DNA of 19,097 bases, taken from positions 1-19,097 of the forward strand of contig JAEDDA010000019.1 in NCBI GenBank assembly GCA_016298185.1. The letters run 5' to 3'. This document shows positions 7,533 to 16,054 of this stretch, piece after piece (the first letter of the stretch is position 1; each line of letters opens with the position of its first letter). The translations under genes were made by a program, and so were the position numbers. Source of the DNA: Bacilli bacterium (lineage in GTDB: Bacteria > Bacillota_I > Bacilli_A > RFN20 > CAG-826). The notes under the pieces were generated by a model that saw nothing but the letters and a program-made list of their open reading frames with translations, had not been told where the DNA came from and ran no database searches.

Positions 7533-8456
7533 ATGGTAGTACACCGCATATATAAGAAAAAACAACTGATGGTGGGTTCCACAGGTAGAAAACAAAGAAA
7601 GAAAGTTTTCGACTGGATTAACGTCGCCTTTATGCTTATCTTCGCAGCGATGTCCGTTTATCCATTAATTTACGTTTTAGCGGGTTCATTTAACGAAGGT
7701 GCTGATTACATCACCGGTGGTATTTATTTATTCCCAAGAAAATTCTCATTAGAAAACTATCAAGTCGTTATTAACGATATAAGACTTTGGAAATCTTATG
7801 GTATTACATTAGCTAGAACTATCCTTGGTACTGTCAGTGGCGTTATCTTTACCGCGATTGTGGCCTTTGCGATGAGTCGTAAATCATTATTAGGAAGAAA
7901 TTGGATTTACCGTTTCTTCATCTTTACGATGTTCTTCGGTGGTGGTTTGATTCCATATTTCTGGGTCATTAACTTATTAGGATTATTTGATTCCTTCTTT
8001 GTCTATATCATCCCCGCTTTATTCTCTGTTTATAATATGCTCGTATTTGTAAACTTCTTTAAAACTATTCCAGAAGAGATTCACGAATCCGCGGTTATGG
8101 ATGGGGCTTCTGAATTTAAAATCTTCTTTAGAATCATTCTTCCATTATCTGGACCAGTTATTTCAACAATTGGTCTTTGGATTGCGGTTGGTCACTGGAA
8201 TAGTTTCTTTGACACGATGATTTATACCAGCAATAACAACTTATGGACTCTTCAATATTACTTAATGAAAGTGATTAAAGAATCATCAATGCCTGCGGCA
8301 GGTGTTTCTTTACCAATTGAATTATTAGAAAAGATTGCTCCAGAAACGGTCTCTTTAGCGGCGATTATCGTTTCTGTTATCCCAATCTTTGTGTTATATC
8401 CACTTATCTTAAAAACACTCACTAAAGGTGTAGTGGTTGGTTCTTTAAAAGGATAG
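7533..8456 (+). CDS. Carbohydrate ABC transporter permease, LplC type
   Basis: The 307-aa partner permease has a first helix 'VAFMLIFAAMSVYPLIYVLAGSFN', a 'FFGGGLIPYFWVINLLGL' segment typical of LplC/YtcP proteins, and the EAA loop 'HESAVMDGASEFKIFFRIILP' from about 183. The C-terminal 'LYPLILKTLTKGVVVGSLKG' is a family hallmark, and length is as expected. ATG 7533 is chosen because it lies 1 nt after the previous stop and precedes a normal basic N-terminus; the frame is open further upstream but only as a shadow of the previous gene. Upstream GGAAG and GGGG tracts (7514-7522) are the only Shine-Dalgarno candidates, so translational coupling is likely. Confidence 0.93.
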   Translation: MVVHRIYKKKQLMVGSTGRKQRKKVFDWINVAFMLIFAAMSVYPLIYVLAGSFNEGADYITGGIYLFPRKFSLENYQVVINDIRLWKSYGITLARTILGTVSGVIFTAIVAFAMSRKSLLGRNWIYRFFIFTMFFGGGLIPYFWVINLLGLFDSFFVYIIPALFSVYNMLVFVNFFKTIPEEIHESAVMDGASEFKIFFRIILPLSGPVISTIGLWIAVGHWNSFFDTMIYTSNNNLWTLQYYLMKVIKESSMPAAGVSLPIELLEKIAPETVSLAAIIVSVIPIFVLYPLILKTLTKGVVVGSLKG

Positions 8457-8470
8457 AAGGAGGTTTCATT

Positions 8471-10240
8471 ATGAAAATTAACAAAATATTCTTTCCTTTA
8501 TTAATTTCTTCATTAGCACTTACAGGCTGTTTCAATGGTCCATCTAAAGAAATCAAATATCCGGATTTGCCTTTAACTCCTAGTGATAAAGATTCCTGGG
8601 AATACTTTAAAGATGAAAACGGTAATGTTGAACCTTGGACTATGGAATGGTATGTCAACGATTCCACATTTGCCTGGAACTCTTATGGCAGTGACCGAGT
8701 GAGTCAAATCTTAAAAGAGAAGACTGGTGTCACAATTAAATTTACTGTTCCAGTCACTGATGATGGTCAAAAATTGTCCACGATGATCGCGGGAAATAAA
8801 TTACCAGATGTCATATCTGTCCAATGCTGGTACAACCAATGCTCCCAATTAGCGAGTCAAGGTTATCTCTATCCACTAGATGGACTTATTGAAAGATGGG
8901 CTCCTTCATTTAAAGATAGAGAACAAACTGATATTTGGTCATATTTTAGAGAAGGTGATGGATATACATATGGTGTTCCTAACTTCGCTTATTCTACAAA
9001 ATACGTCAATGATTCCGAAAAGATGGAACCAAACGGTTGTTTGATGGTGAGAGAAGACTGGTATATTGAAGCGGTTAACGCTGGATATCCAATGACAAGC
9101 GCACAAAGCTTTATCGATGGATGTAAATATATTGCTTCTAAACACGGCGAAGCGATTCCATTCCAATTAGGTGCATTCACCAGTGAAGGTAACTCCTCAA
9201 TCGATTGGTTGAGTCAATATTTCTGTTCCGCATTCGAAGATAAGAATGGTAATTATGTCGATACAAGACTCACTGATAATTATCAAGAGATGTTAGGTTT
9301 CTTAAATAGTTGTACAAAAGAAGGAATTATTAAAAACGCTAACTTCTCCGATAAAGCAGAACAAATTAGAACCAATATCGCTAGAGGCAAAGTATTTGTT
9401 TCTGCGGTTACTCCTCAAGATTATCAACAAGCTTTCTTAAACCTTTATTCACAAGGTATTAAATATATCCCATTAGTGCTCCGCAATAGCCATGGCGATG
9501 CCCCTATTCTTCAAGATATATCCGGAAATGGTTACTTATTAACAATGGTCACTAAGAACGCAAAACGTCCAGATAAAGTCATTAAGTTATTAGACTTCTT
9601 ATATTCCGAAGAAGGACAAAGACTTGTCGCTTTTGGCGAAGAAGGCGAAAGCTATATTTGGAATGAAGATCACACCGCGATTGAGTGGAGTGATAGATAC
9701 GTTTCTGGTATTAACGGTAACGCTGAAGACCAAGCTTGGATCAATACACTTGGTTTATATCAAATGACCTTATTAATGAACTTAGCGTATATCAATAAAG
9801 TCAAACCACTAAATGGAAGACGTGGCGTGGATATCTATATTGATAATATGAAACGTCCATTAACACCTTATTCCTATAACTTCAAACCAACATTCTTAAA
9901 ACACGATACTGGTGATGCAAACTATTTCACCATCAGTACGAAATATAACAAGATTAAAACCAAATGGGCGGAAGCAATTGTTAATATCATCCGTGATAAT
10001 AACTGGAAACAAGCCTACGATGACGCGATTAAATACGCGCAAAGACAAGGCTTGGATCAAGTGAATGAATTTTACGCAGTTAGTTATCAAAACACCAAAC
10101 AACTCTTAGGTGTGGAATGGGGCTATCCAGCGAATAAACCAGGATACGTCCAGCCTAACACTGTGAGAAATAAAGGTGCAGATAACGGTGACTTTAGTTA
10201 TTGGAGAGGTGACACATATGTTGACCCATTTGCCGAATAA
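8471..10240 (+). CDS. Extracellular solute-binding lipoprotein of the LplA type
   Basis: This 589-aa lipoprotein captures substrate for the LplB/LplC-like permeases. The signal peptide ends in lipobox LTGC (lipidated Cys20). The mature part has the usual large family-1 binding-protein elements: 'DRVSQILKEKTGVTIKF', 'KLPDVISVQ', 'GYLYPLDGLIERWAP', 'GVPNF', 'MVREDWYIEAVNAGYPMT', 'LLDFLYSEEGQRLVAFGEEG' and a C-terminal 'KWAEAIVNIIRDNNWKQAYDDAIKYA'. Size fits LplA-type proteins, which are larger than maltose-type ones. GAAGGAGGT, 14 nt after the LplC-like stop, is the strongest ribosome binding site in the operon, as expected for a binding protein needed in excess. The ligand cannot be read from sequence; the neighbouring enzymes suggest a riboside or ribose-containing sugar. 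Confidence 0.92.
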   Translation: MKINKIFFPLLISSLALTGCFNGPSKEIKYPDLPLTPSDKDSWEYFKDENGNVEPWTMEWYVNDSTFAWNSYGSDRVSQILKEKTGVTIKFTVPVTDDGQKLSTMIAGNKLPDVISVQCWYNQCSQLASQGYLYPLDGLIERWAPSFKDREQTDIWSYFREGDGYTYGVPNFAYSTKYVNDSEKMEPNGCLMVREDWYIEAVNAGYPMTSAQSFIDGCKYIASKHGEAIPFQLGAFTSEGNSSIDWLSQYFCSAFEDKNGNYVDTRLTDNYQEMLGFLNSCTKEGIIKNANFSDKAEQIRTNIARGKVFVSAVTPQDYQQAFLNLYSQGIKYIPLVLRNSHGDAPILQDISGNGYLLTMVTKNAKRPDKVIKLLDFLYSEEGQRLVAFGEEGESYIWNEDHTAIEWSDRYVSGINGNAEDQAWINTLGLYQMTLLMNLAYINKVKPLNGRRGVDIYIDNMKRPLTPYSYNFKPTFLKHDTGDANYFTISTKYNKIKTKWAEAIVNIIRDNNWKQAYDDAIKYAQRQGLDQVNEFYAVSYQNTKQLLGVEWGYPANKPGYVQPNTVRNKGADNGDFSYWRGDTYVDPFAE

Positions 10241-11138
10241 CAAAATCATTCTCGACACTGATATTGGTGACGATATTGATGATTCATTCGCATTGTTATT
10301 AATGCTTGAATCACATAAGTTTAACGTTTTAGGTGTGACAACAGTTTTTAGAAATACCGAAAAACGTGCCAAAATGGCGAAACAATTAATTAGATCTCTT
10401 GGATACGACCATGAAGTTTATGCGGGATGCAATGTTCCTCTTATCAGTCGTATCGATGATTTAATCCCACCTGAGATAAGAAAGAAAGAAGTCTTAGACG
10501 AAAAAGGCCTCTATCTTATTCCTCAATGGGAAGAATCAATGAAAGATGAAACCATTGGCGAAAAACACGCAGTGGATTTCATTATCGAACAAGTTCATAA
10601 ATACCCACACGAAGTCACAATTGTTCTTGTGGGACCATACACAAATATGGCAATGGCCATTAGAAAAGATCCAACAATTATTCCTCTTGTTAAAGAAGTG
10701 AGAGTGATGGGTGGTGCTTTTGAGATGGACTTTGCGGAATGGAACGTTTTCTGTGATCCAGAAGCAGCCTATATCTTATTTCACTCCGGAATTAGTATTT
10801 ATGCAGTCGGATTTAACGTTACAAGATTAACTGATTTAAGTGATGAACAAGTGAATTCTTTAAAAAACAGTCAATCTCCCACAATTAAATTAGTGTATAA
10901 AGCAATGCAAAAATGGTTTGCGCATTATGAATTTACTGTTCCAGTGATGCATGATCCTTTAACCATTGCTTCAATACTTGATGACTCAATTGTGAAGTTT
11001 GAGGACCATAAGATTGAAGTCGATTTAAATAGCCGTGGAAAAACGATTGAAAGCGATAAAGGTGCGAATATTCATTTTTCCGTCGGTGTTGATAAAGACA
11101 AGTTCTTCAAATTGTTACAAGAAATACTTCATGTTTAA
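10218..11138 (+). CDS. Nucleoside hydrolase (IUNH superfamily)
   Basis: The 306-aa enzyme is predicted to hydrolyse the N-glycosidic bond of ribonucleosides, giving base plus ribose, in the cytoplasm. It has the calcium-binding motif 'LDTDIGDDIDDSFALLL' (12-28; Asp13, Asp15, Asp18/19, Asp22), 'VMGGAFEMDFAEWNVFCDPEAA' with Asn176 and Asp180, and 'VMHDPL' with His245 and Asp246, the canonical catalytic/metal end of the family. Length is normal. ATG 10218 is chosen over GTG 10176 and 10188 because AGGTG at 10207-10211 is well placed and the protein then begins directly at its first strand; it overlaps the binding-protein gene by 23 nt. The ribokinase later in the operon fits as the next step. 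Some family members in sugar loci act on other ribosides, so substrate is open. Confidence 0.92.
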   Translation: MLTHLPNNKIILDTDIGDDIDDSFALLLMLESHKFNVLGVTTVFRNTEKRAKMAKQLIRSLGYDHEVYAGCNVPLISRIDDLIPPEIRKKEVLDEKGLYLIPQWEESMKDETIGEKHAVDFIIEQVHKYPHEVTIVLVGPYTNMAMAIRKDPTIIPLVKEVRVMGGAFEMDFAEWNVFCDPEAAYILFHSGISIYAVGFNVTRLTDLSDEQVNSLKNSQSPTIKLVYKAMQKWFAHYEFTVPVMHDPLTIASILDDSIVKFEDHKIEVDLNSRGKTIESDKGANIHFSVGVDKDKFFKLLQEILHV

Positions 11139-11155
11139 CGATGAAAGGAGAATAT

Positions 11156-13720
11156 ATGAAAAAAGTAATTACGACATTATCATCATTTCTCGTACTATCC
11201 GCATTAACAGTGGGTGCGGCCTTATCATTTAATGGCAAAATGGTCATGGCTACCGCACCTGAATTACCCCATGAAGGGGATTTATATGGAGGCGCTCATA
11301 TTTCATTTAAAGCATCTTCCGAAACCGATGTGTTAGCCACAATTCATTTAGATAAAAATAATGAAGGTGGTTCCGACTTCTCCGGGAACGGTCTATTCAT
11401 TCGTATGAAGAATAACGCCTCGATTAACACTTACATCAATTTAAAACTCAGATGTATGAATGGAGCGATGATCGGACCAAAACAAGGTGTTTATAGCACT
11501 TATTTAACCGCTAGTGGTTCAGAAGTCACTTATAGCGACATCGAATTAAGAAATTATTCCAACTATTTAATCTTACCTGCGAACTTTAATGGGTATGTTT
11601 ATATGAATTATGCCACACAGATGGAAGCTACTTCCGATTCTGCGAAAGGCAAAACATTTAATAAATCTGTTGTCACCGCCTATTTTGAATTATCCGCGAA
11701 ATATGACACTTATGCGAATTTCATCATTGGTGATATCTTTACTGATTCTCAACAAATTATTGATGGTTCTGAACAAACTAACGAACAATTCTTAGCTAAC
11801 TTCCATAATGAGTCCACACAATATCTCAATATGGAACAAATGCCTCGTAGTGATGCTTTTGAACCAAGAGGTGATTTATTAGGTTCCGTCAATGTGAAAA
11901 CCGATACCGCATATGGTGGTTTCCGTATTATGGCGGATGGCAAGAGCGCAGATGATGGTGTGTTTGTGAGAATTAGAAATAACACAAATAACATCACATA
12001 TATGGTGACACACTATAATTCCAGAAATGGTGGTCGTGCCACAAACACCCCAGGACAAAACTATTATTTATACAATAGTGAAGGAACAGTGGCGACAGCT
12101 TATCAATTCACTGATGTCGATGCTGGCTACCTTGCTATTCCAAGTCAATTCAATGGTTTCTTATATTTACCTATTACCTCATATACAAACAATTTAGATT
12201 TCAATCCAAATATATTTAATAAGGATGATATTTACGCCGTTTACTTTGAAGGCGTCATGAATGATATGGATTTCGGTGACGTTTTCACTAAAACAGATAC
12301 TTATTATGACGGTTCTGCAATTTATCCAAATGATTTAGCGAACTATTTCGCAAATGACTGGGGTTGTACTTTAACACTCAATGAAGGGCACCTTATTCCA
12401 GTCGTTCCTGAATTTGCTTATGAGGAAGTGAACTATTTAGGCGCAATTGATGGTGGTGTTGTCATTTCTTGTAATAGAGATAATACTAACAACACAATCG
12501 CAAAGGTCCGTATTAACTTAGCTTCCGCAACAGACTTCTCTTCCGCGATTGCTATTACAGTAAGAATGAAAGGTATCAGTGGTTCTTACCCATTCTTCTT
12601 TAGAGTGGTGGATAATGCTGAACATATTTCTGAATTACCAGCAAACAATGCTGAAAAGAAAGCCAAAACAGTCACATTAAGTGGCACAGTTAGCAATACA
12701 AATAATGGTGGCAATGACCACTCCATCTTCTATCCAAGTGGATTTGATGGAAACTTAGTGGTCCCATTAGAAGTTTTAACCTCTTATAGTGGTACCGCAA
12801 ACTTGCAAAGTATCGTGGCCTTTGAAATTGGTATTGCCGTTTTCTATGATTACGACTTTAAAGCAGCTTTTGGTGATATTGGATATATCATTGAAAGCAC
12901 AAAAGAAAATGTCATCGTTTTTGATGCCTCCGAAGCCACATTCGATACAGCATTTACAAAACATGAATACGCTGAATACCTTAACTTAGAACGTTATAGA
13001 GAACCAAAGAACTGCCCTTGGATTGGTGATGTGAAAATATTAAATAGTCTTTTATATCCAAATGACACCGAAATGAGAAAGGAAGTCACTTGGAATGAAG
13101 GCGATAACGCTTGTACTTATGAAGCCAGAGAAGATGGTATGTTCGTTCATATCGGTCCATTTGAAGTTGGCCACCAATACGGTTCATATATGTGCTTACA
13201 AATGCCTGAAAAAGGTGTCACTTTAGACCGTATGCAATGGTGGAAAATGAATGGTGAAGAAAAAGTATACGCCAAAGGTATTACCGCTTATGTGAAAAAC
13301 CTTTCTAGAAAAGAAATTGGTTTAACACTTCAATTCGATGAATATACTGTTAGTAATACATATGAAAGATGGTGTCTTACTGGATATCCCGCCATGTATT
13401 ACGCATGGGATGTGAACACCAACGCGGAATATACATTCTATTGCAAAAGTGACCAATTCCAGATTCCAGTGGGATTTGAAGGATATGTCCGTATTCCATT
13501 TGAAAGCTATCGTGTCCCAGATTGGTGCCAACCAACAGTGGGTGTTGATAACGTCATCGATTTAGATAGATGGTCAGGTATTTTCTACTTAACCAGTGAT
13601 AATACTAGATTTGAAGATTTGGAATATTTAATTAAAAACGTCGGTGTTTATTTCAATGAAACTAGACGTGGTGATTTGTTTGATAATAGTCACACGATCA
13701 AGAGCAATATGGGTCTATAG
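11156..13720 (+). CDS. Large secreted protein with four tandem surface modules
   Basis: The 854-aa product has a signal peptide (about 1-32, ending 'MVMATA') and then four consecutive modules of about 180-230 residues (about 42-228, 238-417, 425-611, 621-854). Each carries variants of a shared pattern: '(I/V)x(V/I)R(M/I)(K/R)N', then 'F(N/D/E)G-(V/L)-(V/Y)(L/V/I)P', then an '(A/V)-(Y/F)FE' strand, 'YD(T/Y)' and 'GDI/GDV'. Modules are joined by linkers such as 'YLNMEQ' and 'YLNLER'. The module also occurs once each in the products at 162 and 1357. No enzymatic motif, lipobox or C-terminal membrane helix is visible, so the protein is released or held non-covalently. A multivalent glycan-binding role is inference. 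The start is ATG 11156 with AAAGGAG 5 nt upstream; the in-frame ATG at 11141 overlaps that site. Confidence 0.85.
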   Translation: MKKVITTLSSFLVLSALTVGAALSFNGKMVMATAPELPHEGDLYGGAHISFKASSETDVLATIHLDKNNEGGSDFSGNGLFIRMKNNASINTYINLKLRCMNGAMIGPKQGVYSTYLTASGSEVTYSDIELRNYSNYLILPANFNGYVYMNYATQMEATSDSAKGKTFNKSVVTAYFELSAKYDTYANFIIGDIFTDSQQIIDGSEQTNEQFLANFHNESTQYLNMEQMPRSDAFEPRGDLLGSVNVKTDTAYGGFRIMADGKSADDGVFVRIRNNTNNITYMVTHYNSRNGGRATNTPGQNYYLYNSEGTVATAYQFTDVDAGYLAIPSQFNGFLYLPITSYTNNLDFNPNIFNKDDIYAVYFEGVMNDMDFGDVFTKTDTYYDGSAIYPNDLANYFANDWGCTLTLNEGHLIPVVPEFAYEEVNYLGAIDGGVVISCNRDNTNNTIAKVRINLASATDFSSAIAITVRMKGISGSYPFFFRVVDNAEHISELPANNAEKKAKTVTLSGTVSNTNNGGNDHSIFYPSGFDGNLVVPLEVLTSYSGTANLQSIVAFEIGIAVFYDYDFKAAFGDIGYIIESTKENVIVFDASEATFDTAFTKHEYAEYLNLERYREPKNCPWIGDVKILNSLLYPNDTEMRKEVTWNEGDNACTYEAREDGMFVHIGPFEVGHQYGSYMCLQMPEKGVTLDRMQWWKMNGEEKVYAKGITAYVKNLSRKEIGLTLQFDEYTVSNTYERWCLTGYPAMYYAWDVNTNAEYTFYCKSDQFQIPVGFEGYVRIPFESYRVPDWCQPTVGVDNVIDLDRWSGIFYLTSDNTRFEDLEYLIKNVGVYFNETRRGDLFDNSHTIKSNMGL

Positions 13721-13730
13721 GAGGAACGTT

Positions 13731-14834
13731 ATGAGTAAGAAATTATTAGCTTTAGTAGCATTATTCTCCATCGGTGCGCTTGTCGCATGTCACAAAGAAA
13801 ACGACTATCGCCCATATGAAGATGGTGAAGCCAAAAACAAAAAAGGTTTTGGCACAATCTTTGATGAAGTTATCGGTTATAACACCAAAGACGCTGCGGT
13901 CATCCAAGAGGGTGAAGAAAGATATGTTGTTTATGCCTCAAATGAGACCGCTCAAGGCAAACAAGTCTTTGCCGCAAGAAAAGCCACACTTGTAGATGGA
14001 AAGTGGCAATATGGTGCTAAAAACATTGTTTTAAGAGGAAACGAATCTTCTTGGGACAAGAATATTTATAATCCATCAATCATTAAAGGTAATTTCTCCT
14101 ATCAAGGAACAACATATAACTATTTAATGGCTTATAACGGTAACGCAAATGGTGATGTAAATAACCATATTGGTTTAGCTGTTACAAATGATATTTTATC
14201 CGAATGGGTGAGAGTGGGTTCCCGCCCAATCTTAGAAAACCCAGAAATCTATGAAGCTTCTTATGGTTATGGTTCTCCATCATTAGTTAGTTACGATAGA
14301 GGTGGAAAGGGATATATATTCTACGCAGTTGGTGAAACACAAGTTTCCTTTGAAGCAGTAAAAACATATGATTTCTCCAATTTAGATAATCCAGTCTTAG
14401 AAGATGGTTATACATCATTACCAGTTAATGGTATTACCGATAAGGTGGAAGGATTCCCAGTCATTATGAATGCTGGATTTGCCTTAAGTAATGATGGTAA
14501 TTCCATTTATATGGTGAGAGATAGACTTCCTCAATCCGCGAGTAAACCAAATCAAACTGCCGAAGTGGAAGTCGCTCATGCGAGCAAAAACATTTTAAAC
14601 GACCTCAGTTTATCTTGGACTGTCAGCGATAATATTACCGGTATGAAAACCATGGATTTAGAAGATGAATCCTCATTAGGTTGGGACGAAATCTATTCTG
14701 GTGAATTTGTTACCGATGCTTATGGCAAATTACTTCCAGGAGAAAAAGCTGAAGTTATTTATTCCACCTATGATGAAGAAGCCAATAATCCAGCTTATAC
14801 CGCGACATTAGCGGCGTATGAGGTCAATTTATGA
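13731..14834 (+). CDS. Divergent propeller lipoprotein, probably non-catalytic
   Basis: The 367-aa lipoprotein (lipobox LVAC, Cys20) aligns along its length with the propeller lipoproteins at 14831 and 17637: 'NPSIIKGNF', 'YNYLMAYNG', 'NHIGLAVT', 'YGYGSPSLVSYD', 'YDFSNLD', 'FVTDAYG'. Positions invariant in the other three propellers are changed: Asn114 replaces Asp in 'DPS', 'MNAGFALSN' replaces 'NADFAYD', and 'RNHN' is absent. All the shared cysteines are missing too. It therefore looks like a surface binding or scaffold relative rather than an enzyme (inference). AGGAGGAAC overlaps the previous stop and fixes ATG 13731. Its stop overlaps the next start (ATGA), which suggests coupled production with the intact paralogue. 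Confidence 0.85.
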   Translation: MSKKLLALVALFSIGALVACHKENDYRPYEDGEAKNKKGFGTIFDEVIGYNTKDAAVIQEGEERYVVYASNETAQGKQVFAARKATLVDGKWQYGAKNIVLRGNESSWDKNIYNPSIIKGNFSYQGTTYNYLMAYNGNANGDVNNHIGLAVTNDILSEWVRVGSRPILENPEIYEASYGYGSPSLVSYDRGGKGYIFYAVGETQVSFEAVKTYDFSNLDNPVLEDGYTSLPVNGITDKVEGFPVIMNAGFALSNDGNSIYMVRDRLPQSASKPNQTAEVEVAHASKNILNDLSLSWTVSDNITGMKTMDLEDESSLGWDEIYSGEFVTDAYGKLLPGEKAEVIYSTYDEEANNPAYTATLAAYEVNL

Positions 14835-16045
14835 TTAGTAAGAAACTACTAACAATCTTAATTATTCCTCTCATGCTTTCTGGATGTACAAGAGGTGGTG
14901 ATAAACCAAATCCAGTTAATCCAGATAAACCTTTTGAACTACTTCCACAAGTGGGAGAAGTGAGATTACTTTTCTCTATGGGAGAAGCGGGAGAAACAAG
15001 AATATATAACTATTGTCCAACCGTTTTTAATGAAAACCATGTTCAACACGTTTATTACTGCACGAATGAAATTGAAGGAAATGTCACAGACTTTGTCGGA
15101 TATCGTAAAGGTGTCATTAAAGATAAGGCGATGAGCTTTACCGATAACGATTTAGTGGTTAGCCCTGGTAATGCAGGTTCATGGGATTACCGTCACGCTT
15201 GTGACCCAAGTGTCATCAAAGGTGAATTTAAATTCCATAATGAAACATATAACTATTTAATGGCGTACTTAGGATGTGTTCCAAGCGATTGTACATTAAA
15301 TGAAACCGGTATTGCAGTCAGTAAAACACCTGAAGGTCCATGGATTAAATGCGACTATAAATTAGATGGTGAAACAAAGATTAATCCAATCGTTCCATAT
15401 TCTGATTTTCCAATGAATAGCAATTTGAATAGCAATTCCTGGGGAACAGGACAACCATCTTTAGTGTCCGTTGATGGAAAAGGAAGAGTTTTATTTTTTA
15501 CCACAATCGGTGCTTCTAATGGGACATACACAAACGTCCGTGAATATGATTTTAGCGATATCGATAATTATCAAAAGATTAGAGAAAGAACCAAAATCTT
15601 AGAAACCGGAATCCGCTATAACGGACAAGGTGGAGATTTTATTAATAATGCGGACTTTGCTTATGATGAATCCACAAGAAGATTCTTAATGGTTAAAGGA
15701 AGACAGTTCTTTGGTAAAGATAATATCTCTCCAAACTTTATCGCTGATACATTAGATGTCTATTACATCGATGATACAGAAGGTACAAATATTGGTGATA
15801 TTTTCTTCGCCGGAAATAACACGAATAAACAATGGAAATTAATCGATTCCATTAATCAAGAAAAAACTGGTTTCTTAAGAAATCACAATGCTGGATTAAT
15901 TACTGATCCATATGGCCACTATAACGGTGGGGATCGTATTGGTGTGGCATTTACTAGAAGTGACAAAGGTCAATCCACAAACTGGAGTTACCTTTCTACT
16001 TATCGTATTTATGCGACAAGTGTCGCTTTCCCTGAAAATTATTAG
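14831..16045 (+). CDS. Five-bladed propeller lipoprotein, putative glycoside hydrolase
   Basis: The 404-aa lipoprotein (lipobox LSGC, Cys19) is exposed at the cell surface. Five blade motifs are clear: 'YNYCPTVFNE' (59-68), 'CDPSVIKGEF' (124-133), 'GQPSLVSVD', 'NADFAYDES' (273-281) and 'RNHNAGLITDPYGH' (350-363). 'TGIAVSKTPEGPW' resembles the 'AxSxxxxGPW' strand of GH43-like enzymes. Asp125, Asp275 and His352 are conserved in the other likely active propellers. Cys62, Cys77, Cys124, Cys149 and Cys154 are shared with the paralogue at 17637. It is most similar to that paralogue, with blocks such as 'SDCTLNETGIAVS' identical. Family is not certain (GH43, GH32 or GH117-like), and the substrate is unknown. 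GAGGTC 6 nt before ATG serves as ribosome binding site. Confidence 0.87.
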   Translation: MISKKLLTILIIPLMLSGCTRGGDKPNPVNPDKPFELLPQVGEVRLLFSMGEAGETRIYNYCPTVFNENHVQHVYYCTNEIEGNVTDFVGYRKGVIKDKAMSFTDNDLVVSPGNAGSWDYRHACDPSVIKGEFKFHNETYNYLMAYLGCVPSDCTLNETGIAVSKTPEGPWIKCDYKLDGETKINPIVPYSDFPMNSNLNSNSWGTGQPSLVSVDGKGRVLFFTTIGASNGTYTNVREYDFSDIDNYQKIRERTKILETGIRYNGQGGDFINNADFAYDESTRRFLMVKGRQFFGKDNISPNFIADTLDVYYIDDTEGTNIGDIFFAGNNTNKQWKLIDSINQEKTGFLRNHNAGLITDPYGHYNGGDRIGVAFTRSDKGQSTNWSYLSTYRIYATSVAFPENY

Positions 16046-16054
16046 AGTTTATAT

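Noticed and set aside
10106..10372. Minus-strand ORF across the binding-protein/nucleoside-hydrolase junction
   Set aside because: It lies opposite two well-supported genes, has no ribosome binding site or recognisable motif, and is explained as a frame shadow. The same holds for the other short minus-strand ORFs.
13644..13730. Earlier start of the 13731 lipoprotein inside the preceding gene
   Set aside because: ATG 13731 has a perfect AGGAGG site and gives a clean lipoprotein signal; the upstream extension destroys it.
5533..14834. UGA read as tryptophan (mycoplasma code)
   Set aside because: UGA ends genes at ATGA overlaps (5533 and 14831) and the proteins use TGG for Trp at conserved places, so the standard bacterial code fits.
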